Source: a virus
Direction: 5' to 3' (one strand)
Length of the DNA stretch: 38,310 nucleotides
IMG/VR virus record: IMGVR_UViG_3300017749_001886
Location: 1 to 38,310 of that record
The notes beneath the pieces were generated by a model. That model was not told where the DNA came from. It did not search any database and was given only the letters and a program-made list of their open reading frames with translations. Shown here piece by piece: positions 7,386-15,164 of the stretch (positions are counted from its first letter, which is position 1; every line of letters starts with the position of its first letter). Position numbers and translations under genes: made by a program.

Positions 7386-8617
7386 TATCCTTTTACCCAA
7401 TCTTTTGCCATCGTAAAGTTAGCACGACTAAACTCTAATCTATCTACAAGTTTAACTGCACCACTCTTTTTGATTGCAACATATCCTTCTGGATTTGTAA
7501 CTTTATATCCATTCTTCGTTCTTAAAAATGAACCGATACTTTGTATTTTATTTAACTTATTTAATAATAAAGACTTTGCCGTTTGCATTGTAATATAAGT
7601 TGCAACTGCAAAATACAATCCATCTCTATTTGGTCGTAATATCTTCATACCCACTTCAAGTATTTCTTCATACTTTTGTTTAGTGGCAGCTGTTTTCTTA
7701 CTATTTATTTCTTTTTTTAATCTATCTCTAAAATACACTTCAAAATTATTTGCAAGTGCTCTAGTGTTCTCAATCTTTTGACCTTGTCTTATGTATGTAT
7801 TGAAAAATGTTTTAAGTTGTACACCAAGAGATAATGGTCCTTTATCTTTTTTAAGTTTATCAATAAATGCACCTGCCTTGTAAGCAGAACCTTCTGCCAT
7901 TTTAATAACATTATCGAATGACGCTTCTTCATCTGAACTAAAACCCGGGTCTTCAACTTGTTTATAACTAGCGTCATCAAAGAATACATTTTTATTTTTT
8001 CTTAAAGAACCAACACTTGCACCAAAACTTGCACTTAGTCCTTTCATTGTTTTACCTGAATATGAAGTGTGAAAGATAATACCAATCTTTGCATTTTTGA
8101 TATTGGTATACATAGAACTACCAAATAGTCCAGTCTTAACTACTGGTACTGCATATGTGATTGTATTAGGAGTAAATATGATTGAAGGTTGTCCGCCAAC
8201 TTTTGCCATCTTCTTATCACCACTAGTGAAAAGTAAATCGCCTTGAAGAACACCTTTAATACCAAGTGATGGAAAATACTTTAGTGCTACTTTTAATTTA
8301 TCTGCAAGAGCGCCACCGTGATTACGAGATATATCAGAATTAGTATAGTTGATTTTAGGAGTTGCGTTGAATATAGATTTAGTGCCGACAAAGAACTTAC
8401 CATTTTCAGGATTTATACCAGCAAATATAGCAGGTGCACCATCCCATTTGACGGAGACATTTGACCCACCAGATCCGCCTTGCAACATCTTTTTAACAGA
8501 CTTTAAAAACCCTATTGAATTTCTTGCACCAATACTTCCATTATTTATTATTTCGTCTTCCAGATGTTCAAGATGAGTATTCTTACCTTCGGTAAGATAT
8601 TCTTGAAACCTTTGCAT
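7385..8617 (-). CDS. KxDG-motif ligase-like nucleotidyltransferase with T4-type capsid-targeting leader
   Basis: 410 residues. KWDGAPAIF at 57-65 matches motif I (KxDG) of ATP-dependent DNA/RNA ligases and capping enzymes; GVLQGDLLFT and IIFHTSYSG could be later motifs. I place it near the DUF6267-type phage proteins; ligase activity is not proven by sequence. The first ten residues, MQRFQEYLTE, align position by position with T4 MKTYQEFIAE (aromatic-Q-E-aromatic-L/I-x-E), the best leader in the window. It is the first gene of the leader-bearing block. Its own gap holds both a host-type promoter and a TATAAATA box (8653-8688). The ribosome site is GGAAAGAG. Confidence 0.65.
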   Translation of the reverse strand: MQRFQEYLTEGKNTHLEHLEDEIINNGSIGARNSIGFLKSVKKMLQGGSGGSNVSVKWDGAPAIFAGINPENGKFFVGTKSIFNATPKINYTNSDISRNHGGALADKLKVALKYFPSLGIKGVLQGDLLFTSGDKKMAKVGGQPSIIFTPNTITYAVPVVKTGLFGSSMYTNIKNAKIGIIFHTSYSGKTMKGLSASFGASVGSLRKNKNVFFDDASYKQVEDPGFSSDEEASFDNVIKMAEGSAYKAGAFIDKLKKDKGPLSLGVQLKTFFNTYIRQGQKIENTRALANNFEVYFRDRLKKEINSKKTAATKQKYEEILEVGMKILRPNRDGLYFAVATYITMQTAKSLLLNKLNKIQSIGSFLRTKNGYKVTNPEGYVAIKKSGAVKLVDRLEFSRANFTMAKDWVKG

Positions 8618-8652
8618 TTACACTCTTTCCATTTAATAATATTTTACTTGAA

Positions 8653-8688
8653 TATTTATATTATAACATATTTCAATCGGAAAGTCAA
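8653..8688 (-). promoter_or_regulatory. tandem early and late promoter for the leader-bearing block
   Basis: The minus strand shows TTGACT (8683-8688), a 17-base spacer and TATAAT (8660-8665), directly followed by an exact TATAAATA late box (8653-8660) sharing one base. Host polymerase and the phage late sigma could both use this gap. T4 internal-protein genes are likewise expressed before and during head assembly. Confidence 0.75.
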
Positions 8689-8706
8689 GCGTTTATCCGA
8701 TTTAAT

Positions 8707-9888
8707 TTACTTAGCAATCACGAATTTACCCGATAATGGTGTTCTAGAGGTGATATATTCAAACATCAATTTTAAAAATTGATTCGCCTTGTCTTTCGGA
8801 TTATTTTTAAAAAATCTTTTAAGATCAGGCATTATAGCATTTATTATATAGATCGCACTTATAGCACCTCTTTCAAAATCAAATCTCTTTTTATCTTTTC
8901 TTAAATACTCTATTTTTTCTAACGCTTTAAAATACTTCTTTTCTCCTGCCTCATAGTCTGCTAATATCTTTCTTGCTAAAGCAGGATCTACAAATTTTAA
9001 TATTTCACAAAAAACTTTTATAGAACCAATAGATCCTCCTCTTGCTTCTGCTTTATCAAAAATAGCTTCAGCAACAAATCTTTTAGCAGAGGGATCATGT
9101 CTTAATTTTATCTCGCCACCAGTTTTTAAAAATATTCTCATATCTCTTGTTTCTGCTTTTTTTCCATATTTCACTTTTTTATATGGTTTCCAATCCGTAA
9201 CATCTTTTATAGATATATTTTTAATTATTTTTATTTCATTTTTTCTATCGAAATTAACTTTCTGTAATCTAACATCTGTTTTTGTAACTTTTTTTAAAGA
9301 CAATGGTAGTAAATCGCCACTATCAATTAAATCAGAGGTTACAATATTTAAATCTTGAAATGTATATACTTTAGGTTTTGCGTTTTTTAGTTCCTCTGAT
9401 ATTATTTTTTTTGCTTTATTACTCGCTAAATATATATCTGCAGGACTCCATTTATTAACATTACCAAATTTTGCTTGAGATTTATATCCTGATTTATTTG
9501 CTATTTTAAATAGACCCTCAATATTACCCATTACATCATCATCGCCACGCAAGTAAAATAGTTTTTGAAATCCTTTAGCAGCAATACTTAAATCAGGATC
9601 TATTTTATTAATATCATTTACTAATTTTTTTGCAATAAGAATAGAAGATGTATACCAAGGTATATCATTATTTAAAAAATTTTCAATATCAGATGAACTA
9701 ACACCCGGTGTTTCAATTCTTTTGAATGATTCTTTTAATGTTTTTGCACCAACGACTGATCTAAATGAAGTATAATCTTTATACTTTTTAGTATCGAAAA
9801 TTTTATTAGTTTTTGTCGCACCTATATAGTCTGCAATTGCACAAAATAGTGCCTGCGAACTTTCTGCTAATGCTGTTCTATCTGCCAT
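8707..9888 (-). CDS. conserved T4-like phage protein of unknown function, predicted leaderless mRNA
   Basis: 393 residues. The start MADRTALAESSQALFCAIADY and the segment AKFGNVNKWSPADIYLAS (about 140-157) recur in marine T4-like phages, where I know the family only as hypothetical or possibly structural. Predicted mostly alpha/beta, with many Lys in the C-terminal half and no catalytic motif I can name. The ATG at 9886-9888 is only seven bases from the -10 box (9896-9901), so transcription should start at the A of ATG. No Shine-Dalgarno sequence precedes it and the next in-frame Met is far downstream. L7-A8-E9 could be a prohead-protease site, but the start is otherwise unlike the head leaders. 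Confidence 0.6.
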   Translation of the reverse strand: MADRTALAESSQALFCAIADYIGATKTNKIFDTKKYKDYTSFRSVVGAKTLKESFKRIETPGVSSSDIENFLNNDIPWYTSSILIAKKLVNDINKIDPDLSIAAKGFQKLFYLRGDDDVMGNIEGLFKIANKSGYKSQAKFGNVNKWSPADIYLASNKAKKIISEELKNAKPKVYTFQDLNIVTSDLIDSGDLLPLSLKKVTKTDVRLQKVNFDRKNEIKIIKNISIKDVTDWKPYKKVKYGKKAETRDMRIFLKTGGEIKLRHDPSAKRFVAEAIFDKAEARGGSIGSIKVFCEILKFVDPALARKILADYEAGEKKYFKALEKIEYLRKDKKRFDFERGAISAIYIINAIMPDLKRFFKNNPKDKANQFLKLMFEYITSRTPLSGKFVIAK

Positions 9889-9893
9889 AACAC

Positions 9894-9924
9894 TATTTAT
9901 ATAATATTATGGAAGAAAAGTCAA
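9894..9924 (-). promoter_or_regulatory. host-type promoter giving a leaderless transcript, with an embedded TATAAATA
   Basis: TTGACT (9919-9924), a 17-base spacer and TATAAA (9896-9901) on the minus strand. The -10 is also part of an exact TATAAATA (9894-9901). Seven bases (9889-9895) separate it from the ATG at 9888. Confidence 0.75.
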
Positions 9925-9928
9925 GCGA

Positions 9929-10204
9929 TTATTGGTCGTCTATTTTGCCGAGTGTGAGGAATTTGACAACACCCCCATTGGGTTCCCATTGTCTATGTTT
10001 GTTTTGATGTTTAGTTATTTTATCCACATCTTCTCTAAAAAAACTTTCGCATATAATAGATCCTGTGGGTTTCTCAATACACTGCCACAGGATCTTTCTA
10101 TCCTTTTTAACCATTACGGTTTCATAAGACAACTTAATATTTTTTTTACTAAGTTTCTTTTCTTTTTTAGAAGAACTGATTTGTCTGGATCTGGATAATC
10201 TCAT
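9929..10204 (-). CDS. small basic protein of unknown function
   Basis: 91 residues. The N-terminal 27 residues are strongly basic (MRLSRSRQISSSKKEKKLSK), followed by a compact segment with WQCIEKPTGSIICESF. It may bind nucleic acid, but no family is recognised. It lies four bases after the preceding gene (10209-10424) and 40 bases before the next start, and its stop region abuts the promoter at 9894-9924. The ribosome site is weak (AGAAAT). Gene status is supported by length, tight spacing and shared strand. Confidence 0.5.
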   Translation of the reverse strand: MRLSRSRQISSSKKEKKLSKKNIKLSYETVMVKKDRKILWQCIEKPTGSIICESFFREDVDKITKHQNKHRQWEPNGGVVKFLTLGKIDDQ

Positions 10205-10208
10205 TCTT

Positions 10209-10424
10209 TTATTTCTTCTTAGTTTCTAGAGGTGAATCGTATAGCGCTACAAGTGTTCTATACTTACTTTGAGCAAGTGTTAGTGCTTCAACTTTCTTTT
10301 CAACTGTTGATATATAATCTATATGTTCAGCAACACCTTGTGGGTTGTCAAAGAATGTTCGCAATTCTGCCTTACCCATTTCGATATCTGCTTCAACTTT
10401 TTTTATTAGTGCTTCTTTAATCAT
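10209..10424 (-). CDS. small helical protein of unknown function
   Basis: 71 residues, predicted almost wholly helical, with a charged heptad-like pattern (IKKVEADIEMGKAELRTF and STVEKKVEALTLAQSKYRTL) that suggests a coiled coil. No catalytic motif is seen. The start ATG at 10422-10424 has GGAG with an A-rich spacer, and that GGAG lies immediately after a very stable hairpin (10440-10465). The gene sits in a run of small genes between the cold-shock protein and the 393-residue unknown. Confidence 0.55.
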   Translation of the reverse strand: MIKEALIKKVEADIEMGKAELRTFFDNPQGVAEHIDYISTVEKKVEALTLAQSKYRTLVALYDSPLETKKK

Positions 10425-10439
10425 GTTTATTTTTTCTCC

Positions 10440-10465
10440 GAAGAGTCTGCTTACGCAGACTCTTC
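10440..10465 (-). other. GNRA-capped 11-bp hairpin holding a stop codon in its loop
   Basis: GAAGAGTCTGC (10440-10450) pairs perfectly with GCAGACTCTTC (10455-10465). On the minus strand the loop is GTAA, a GNRA tetraloop, and contains the TAA stop of the gene ending at 10451. GGAG of the next gene begins right after the stem. There is no T-tract, so it is more likely an mRNA-stability, processing or translational-coupling element than a terminator. Confidence 0.7.
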
Positions 10466-10717
10466 CGTTGCTGGTGCTTCATCAGCAGGTGCTTCACCAT
10501 TAGTTACTGGTGCTGCTTCCTCTTTGATTTCAGCGTCTGCATTAACATTATCTGTTAAGTGCTTTGCATAGTGATTCAATACAATCTTTGCTTCATTGAT
10601 TTGAAGATTCAATTGATTGATTCTATTTTGAGCATCCTGTGCTCTTACGATAGCAACTTTAGAAGCGTCATCTAATTTTTGCTCATCATATTGTTTGTCG
10701 TTTATAGTTACAGTCAT
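10451..10717 (-). CDS. DUF6447-like small phage protein
   Basis: 88 residues. The N-terminal two-thirds (MTVTINDKQYDEQKLDDAS, then a helix through QDAQNRINQLNLQINEAKIV) matches the small phage family I know as DUF6447, function unknown. The C-terminal 25 residues are an Ala/Glu/Pro tail (EEAAPVTNGEAPADEAPATE). The start has AAAGGAA nine bases upstream. The last six codons and the stop form one arm and the loop of the hairpin at 10440-10465. Confidence 0.65.
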   Translation of the reverse strand: MTVTINDKQYDEQKLDDASKVAIVRAQDAQNRINQLNLQINEAKIVLNHYAKHLTDNVNADAEIKEEAAPVTNGEAPADEAPATEESA

Positions 10718-10744
10718 TTTACTGTTCCTTTCTTTGTTATTAAT

Positions 10745-10948
10745 TTATAATTTTACTACATCACTAGCGGACATCTTGCCTCGCTGTTCAGTAAGTTCGT
10801 ATGTGATTATATCACCTTCGTCAATACTAGATATATTTGACGCCTGTAATGCTGAAATATGCAAAAATGCATCCTTAGTTCCATCATCAGGTTCAATAAA
10901 CCCATAACCTTTTTTAGTATCAAACCATTTTACTTTGCCTTGTGCCAT
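10745..10948 (-). CDS. cspA: cold-shock protein (CspA family)
   Basis: 67 residues, full length for the family. It binds single-stranded RNA/DNA through RNP1 KGYGFI (13-18) and RNP2 DAFLHIS (26-32), preceded by GKVKWFD. The rest of the OB-fold, GDIITYELTEQRGKMSASDV, is also typical. CspA proteins melt RNA structure and can act as antiterminators. Here it lies directly downstream of the gp41 helicase gene (12 bases) with a very strong AAGGAGG ribosome site four bases before the ATG, implying high expression. Confidence 0.95.
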   Translation of the reverse strand: MAQGKVKWFDTKKGYGFIEPDDGTKDAFLHISALQASNISSIDEGDIITYELTEQRGKMSASDVVKL

Positions 10949-10960
10949 TGTGCCTCCTTT

Positions 10961-12340
10961 CTAAATTTTAAAGTCTGAAAACTTACCCTGCTTTTCAAAC
11001 TTACTTGTTATAGTAGATGACTTATCTTGTCCACTATCTACTAAATCTTCTTGAGCGATCTGTTCTACATCATACAGTCGCATTTTAGAACGATCAACAC
11101 CAATGATAAACTTACGATTTAAAGTTGGGTCGTTATATCTATTCTTCAATTGTTTAACCAGTATCTGATTCTTTTCTTCAAGTTCTTCATTTGATATCAA
11201 AGCAAACATAAAGTCTGCTGTTGCAGGTAAACCAAAACTTTCAGATGTATCTTCTAATCCTACATCACTACTTACATAACCACCACGAGTCGTTTGGGTT
11301 GCAGAAAAGATAGGTATATCATTTTCTACTGCCAGACCTCTAAGTTCTTCAGCGATTGATTTTATGTATGTGTATGAATTAACATTTGAACCTGCTTTAA
11401 ATCTAGAACTTGCACATATATTTAAATAGTCAATAAACACAATGTCTGGTTTAAAAGACTTCTTTAATGCCAGTTCATTTATCAATGATTTGAAATGACC
11501 TGTGTGAGCAGAAGCAGTTGGATATTCTTTTATAATCAATTTACCTGTTGTCTTACTTTGTAGTTTATTTATCTTAGTTTCATACATTTGATATGGCAAT
11601 TCTTCTAGATCACTCATACCTACATTCAATAGATTAGCGTCAATTCTTTCTGCAATTCTTTCTTCTGCCATCTCCATTGTGATATATAAAACATTCTTAC
11701 CTTGTAATAAGATTGAAGAAGCAAGGTGTGTCATAAACATTGTCTTACCAACACCAGTACCTGCAAGACAGATATTCAAAGTCTTACTTGGTATACCGCC
11801 TCTTGTTATCTTATTAAAATAGTCTAAGTCTAATTCAAGTCTTTCTTCTTTTGTCCTATAGAAATCAAATCTTTCTTTTGATTCTTCTAAATAATCATGC
11901 CCTACTTTTTGATCAAACGATACTGCCAAAGCATTCGATAACATTTCTGGCAAATATTCTGGAGTATGTTGTTTATCTTTACCATCAATAATCTGAATAC
12001 CACCTAATATAGCATTATGTATCGCACGGTCTTTACAAAACTTTTCTGTTGTTTCAACTAACCAATTTAAATCTACTTTAGTAGGATCTAATGATGATAT
12101 AATATCTGTAATCTTTTTGTATTCATCTTCATTAACAGTTTTGTTAGAGTTGATTTCAATAGATAAAGATTCTTTTGTCGGAAGATTATTGTACTTAGAA
12201 ACAAACTTTTCAATTTCATTGAATAAAATCTGCTCATGTCTATCTGAAAAATATTCAGGTTTTAGAAAAGGTAAAACCTTTCTTGTATATTCTTCATTAT
12301 GAATTAAATTTTTAAGTGCTGTAGTTTCAATTCTTTCCAT
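10961..12340 (-). CDS. 41: replicative DNA helicase, T4 gp41 type
   Basis: 459 residues. A DnaB/RecA-like hexameric helicase that unwinds DNA at the phage fork and partners the primase. The N-terminal helical domain (1-165) is followed by the RecA core with Walker A AGTGVGKT (193-200), VLYITMEMAEERIAER (Walker 1a region), Walker B IVFIDYL (300-306) and ATQTTRGG (sensor/H3 region). Length matches T4 gp41. It starts two bases after the stop of the unknown gene downstream of uvsX, the same neighbourhood as T4 uvsX-40-41. The ribosome site is weak, suggesting translational coupling. Confidence 0.93.
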   Translation of the reverse strand: MERIETTALKNLIHNEEYTRKVLPFLKPEYFSDRHEQILFNEIEKFVSKYNNLPTKESLSIEINSNKTVNEDEYKKITDIISSLDPTKVDLNWLVETTEKFCKDRAIHNAILGGIQIIDGKDKQHTPEYLPEMLSNALAVSFDQKVGHDYLEESKERFDFYRTKEERLELDLDYFNKITRGGIPSKTLNICLAGTGVGKTMFMTHLASSILLQGKNVLYITMEMAEERIAERIDANLLNVGMSDLEELPYQMYETKINKLQSKTTGKLIIKEYPTASAHTGHFKSLINELALKKSFKPDIVFIDYLNICASSRFKAGSNVNSYTYIKSIAEELRGLAVENDIPIFSATQTTRGGYVSSDVGLEDTSESFGLPATADFMFALISNEELEEKNQILVKQLKNRYNDPTLNRKFIIGVDRSKMRLYDVEQIAQEDLVDSGQDKSSTITSKFEKQGKFSDFKI

Positions 12341-12342
12341 AG

Positions 12343-12711
12343 TTATTCTATTGGTTCCAATTCTAGTTGCATTTTTTCAGACTCAGATTGCTTTTGTTGT
12401 TTCATTTGCTCATCTAATAATACAACTAATATATCACCTAGATGATCTATAAAGTCTTGACTATCGGTGTCTGCCATGATATTATTTTCAATAACAGTAT
12501 AATCAAACTGCATGGGTAAAGCACCTTCTGGTGTCTTTTTAGATTCATCAGCAAATCCTACATTACCATATTTGTAAACTATACTTGCATACGGTCCACT
12601 AATGAGTTTAAGTGCTGTAAAGTCCTCTCCAGGTTTCTCTACAAACACATAATCCTCTCGGTGTTTAGGATTCGTTGTCTGGTGTATCGGTGTTGGCGGT
12701 GTTAATGTCAA
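12343..12711 (-). CDS. conserved phage protein between uvsX and gp41
   Basis: Up to 122 residues. A short beta-rich region ([28 protein letters not shown]) is followed by FDYTVIEN and an acidic helical C-terminus with [17 protein letters not shown]. Similar proteins occur beside uvsX in marine T4-like phages, function unknown. The start is uncertain: the longest frame uses TTG at 12709-12711, preceded by GGAG, and overlaps uvsX by 47 bases. A GTG about 20 codons later, with GAGAGGA five bases upstream, would shorten the overlap. T4 gp40 occupies this position, but I see no clear similarity. Confidence 0.6.
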   Translation of the reverse strand: MTLTPPTPIHQTTNPKHREDYVFVEKPGEDFTALKLISGPYASIVYKYGNVGFADESKKTPEGALPMQFDYTVIENNIMADTDSQDFIDHLGDILVVLLDEQMKQQKQSESEKMQLELEPIE

Positions 12712-13726
12712 TTACATCTCCATATTTAAATTCTTTTGCACAAACTTGATCTAACTGTTCTAGTATTTCTGGTGTGAAATATTTTGTTGGATCATTATTA
12801 ATAGTTTTACCAAAGGTTTTAGAACCATCTGGTAGTTCAATTCGTGTAGAAACTTGTTTAAATATATTGTGTTTCAATGCTAAATCTAGCAGACCATAGT
12901 ATCTATCTAAACCTTTATCGTAGGTTAATCTAACATCCACAACTTTATTCTCTTTTGTCAATCGAGATTTGTAATTTTTACAATGAATGATATTGCCAAT
13001 AATTTCTGTGCCATCTTTTTCTTTTCGTTTAGAAAGATAGACAATGGAACTAGCCGCATATTTGAGACCAGAACCACCGCCCATTTCTTTTTGAGGGAAC
13101 ATACTACCAACAACATCGTAGGTGTGGTTAGTGATAATAAGAGGAACTTTTGCTTTTCCTAATTTAAGTGTCAATACTCTAAAGGCAGCTTTTACAATTT
13201 GTGCCCTTGTCATATCTTTTGTTTCTTTACCTGCTTGTGTGTCTTCCATTTCTTTAGTAGTTGATAACATACCTAAAGAGTCTAATACAAGTAATAATGG
13301 TTTTCTTTCAGAAGCATCTTGACCAGTATATTTGTCTAATACTGTAATCGCCTGATGTCTAAATTCTTGGACAGTAGTTACAGGCATGATAACCATTCTA
13401 CTACTATCAATATCTCTATCTTCAATAATCTCTTTTGTTATTGCAGATTCACTTTCAAAGAATATAATACCACCATCTGGATTTTGATCTAAGAAGTTTT
13501 TACACATACCTAGTACAAAGAAAGTTTTACCTGTCGCACTTTCACCTGCAATCGCAGTTATCTTATTAGATGGTAGACCTCGATGAATACTACCACCGAG
13601 TAAAGCATTGAATATATATGAACCTGTATCTATAAATGAATCAACATCACCTGTTGAACCATCCGCTACTAGACTTGCATATTCATTACCTGTTTCTTTA
13701 ATTATATCTTTCAAAAAATCACTCAT
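12665..13726 (-). CDS. uvsX: UvsX recombinase (RecA-like)
   Basis: 353 residues from the ATG at 13724-13726, with GAGG six bases upstream; a TTG four codons earlier is less likely. UvsX forms the presynaptic filament for phage recombination and recombination-dependent replication. Walker A is GESATGKT (61-68); [11 protein letters not shown] is Walker [28 protein letters not shown] covers the L2/DNA-binding region in pieces ([12 protein letters not shown], then GGGSGLKYA). The acidic C-terminus is typical. The 48-base gap to the upstream methyltransferase holds a near-consensus promoter whose -35 box overlaps that gene's stop codon. Confidence 0.94.
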   Translation of the reverse strand: MSDFLKDIIKETGNEYASLVADGSTGDVDSFIDTGSYIFNALLGGSIHRGLPSNKITAIAGESATGKTFFVLGMCKNFLDQNPDGGIIFFESESAITKEIIEDRDIDSSRMVIMPVTTVQEFRHQAITVLDKYTGQDASERKPLLLVLDSLGMLSTTKEMEDTQAGKETKDMTRAQIVKAAFRVLTLKLGKAKVPLIITNHTYDVVGSMFPQKEMGGGSGLKYAASSIVYLSKRKEKDGTEIIGNIIHCKNYKSRLTKENKVVDVRLTYDKGLDRYYGLLDLALKHNIFKQVSTRIELPDGSKTFGKTINNDPTKYFTPEILEQLDQVCAKEFKYGDVIDINTANTDTPDNES

Positions 13727-13749
13727 ATTATTCCTCAATTCAAATTACT

Positions 13750-13778
13750 ATTATACAATATTTATACGCCATTGTCAA
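13750..13778 (-). promoter_or_regulatory. near-consensus host promoter for uvsX, with TATAAATA in the spacer
   Basis: TTGACA (13773-13778), exactly 17 bases, then TATAAT (13750-13755). The -35 overlaps the last codons and TGA of the methyltransferase gene (GCTTGACA). The spacer contains an exact TATAAATA (13759-13766), which may be a second, late start or chance. Confidence 0.85.
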
Positions 13779-15082
13779 GCAAAAAATTCATCTAAAGTTG
13801 CTTTTCTAGAATATCTAAACAAGTCTAAATCTTTGTCGCCGAAGCACCAGACATTCTCGATAAACATTTTATTCATATTCTCATCTAGTTTCTCTTTACT
13901 AAAGTTACCATCTTCATCTTTGAATACTGCCTTACCTTGTGGGCGTTGCATAATTCTCATACCGATTTGACCTAAGAATTTATCTTTCAGATGATTTACT
14001 AATTCATCGCCAGAACGATATCTTGTACCTTTGATTTTAGGATCCATAATATTACAGAACATAAATCTAGATACTTTCATACTTTTTTCTGCAACTGGTA
14101 AATAGAAATCATCACGCCATTTCTCATACTCATTGAACTTAAACCAAGATTGATTTTCTTCTAACTCACCACCTTTGTTATATTCTTCGGTAGAGAAGTA
14201 AGGCGGACTTGTAAATGCAACATCTATTGCTGGTAGTTTATCATAAGGTATATCCTCTGCACCACAATTCCATATCTGAACTTTCTTAGGTTTAGGTAAT
14301 AGTTTATTATAAGTAGAAATCTGTTCTTGATATCTTTGATATGTATTTGGATTAGGATCACAACCATAGTATTCTTCAGCATCGCTGGCAAAGAAACCTG
14401 CAAGTCTATCACCCCAACCACAACTTGTATCGAGAACTCTTTTAGCGTCTGTAATATCATAGATTGCTTTTGCAACTACTGGTTTAAATTGTGTTGCAAT
14501 ATATGTACCTAATCTAAACGCTGATATATAACTCTTTTCATTCAACTCACCACCGATCAATTCTTCTTTACCCTCGATCATAACTTTCTGAACACCATTG
14601 ATACCACGCCAGATAGGACCAAAACACTTCCAGATATCTTTTGCTGTGCCATTCTCCCATACTTCTTTCGGTGCTCTAAATCCATAACTACCACATTCTA
14701 ATCTCAAGTCTTGATGAAAATAATTTGATACATCATTAAATGTACTAGCACCATTTATCAGACCAAGACCATATTGTGAATATGGATATTCATAGTCATC
14801 ATATTTTTCATAGACTTCTTTTTCGATTTGCTCTTGTGGAATACAGATTGTATTAGTATTAAACTTCTTTAATTTACCGAAACTATCTCGCATATCATCA
14901 TACGAAATTTCTTTCAAAGGAAATACAGGTCGTTCAGTTGCTATGTATTCAGCAAGGGTTTCTCTAAAGATTTCTTTACCGTACTGAGCGTTCAGTAATT
15001 CAAACGACTTGTTATCTAAGATAGGTAGTTTACCGTCATTAGCGGCGTCTAGAAGGCGTTTATATAGTGTTTTATCGACCAT
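13775..15082 (-). CDS. DNA methyltransferase (TSPPY amino-MTase) with large N-terminal domain
   Basis: 435 residues. Motif I (SAM binding) is VLDTSCGWGDR at 216-226, followed by an acidic strand end YYGCDPNPNTYQRY. Motif IV is TSPPYF at 291-296, typical of N6-adenine/N4-cytosine methyltransferases that act on exocyclic amino groups. The N-terminal 200 residues, without a known motif, may be the target-recognition part. The same arrangement (PSMGYGGR then TSPPYF) is found in the 360-residue protein at 29620-30702, so the two look like distant paralogs. Ribosome site GGGAG. The target sequence is unknown; no cognate restriction enzyme is adjacent. Confidence 0.85.
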   Translation of the reverse strand: MVDKTLYKRLLDAANDGKLPILDNKSFELLNAQYGKEIFRETLAEYIATERPVFPLKEISYDDMRDSFGKLKKFNTNTICIPQEQIEKEVYEKYDDYEYPYSQYGLGLINGASTFNDVSNYFHQDLRLECGSYGFRAPKEVWENGTAKDIWKCFGPIWRGINGVQKVMIEGKEELIGGELNEKSYISAFRLGTYIATQFKPVVAKAIYDITDAKRVLDTSCGWGDRLAGFFASDAEEYYGCDPNPNTYQRYQEQISTYNKLLPKPKKVQIWNCGAEDIPYDKLPAIDVAFTSPPYFSTEEYNKGGELEENQSWFKFNEYEKWRDDFYLPVAEKSMKVSRFMFCNIMDPKIKGTRYRSGDELVNHLKDKFLGQIGMRIMQRPQGKAVFKDEDGNFSKEKLDENMNKMFIENVWCFGDKDLDLFRYSRKATLDEFFA

Positions 15083-15164
15083 TTGTTAGTCTCCCACAGT
15101 TTATACAGAATACTCCTACTTTTATTTGTCGGCACTTACAATGTTTACAGATTATTAATCTCAC
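15072..15164 (-). CDS. 30-residue zinc-ribbon mini-protein overlapping the polymerase stop
   Basis: The GTG at 15162-15164 overlaps the polymerase stop as GTGA. It is preceded by GAGGAG eight bases upstream, a strong ribosome site inside the polymerase 3' end. The frame runs 30 codons and stops inside the start region of the methyltransferase gene (10-base overlap). The peptide begins MRLIICKHCKCRQIK and continues with FCINCGR: two CxxC knuckles (C6-C9 and C20-C23) ten residues apart, a classic zinc-ribbon spacing. It fills what would otherwise be a gap in a gapless operon. Function unknown; a small DNA- or polymerase-binding factor is possible. Confidence 0.6.
   Translation of the reverse strand: MRLIICKHCKCRQIKVGVFCINCGRLTNGR

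Noticed and set aside
10732-10739. Late box TATAAATT at the end of the cold-shock gene
   Set aside because: One mismatch in very AT-rich sequence, overlapping a stop codon; not enough support.
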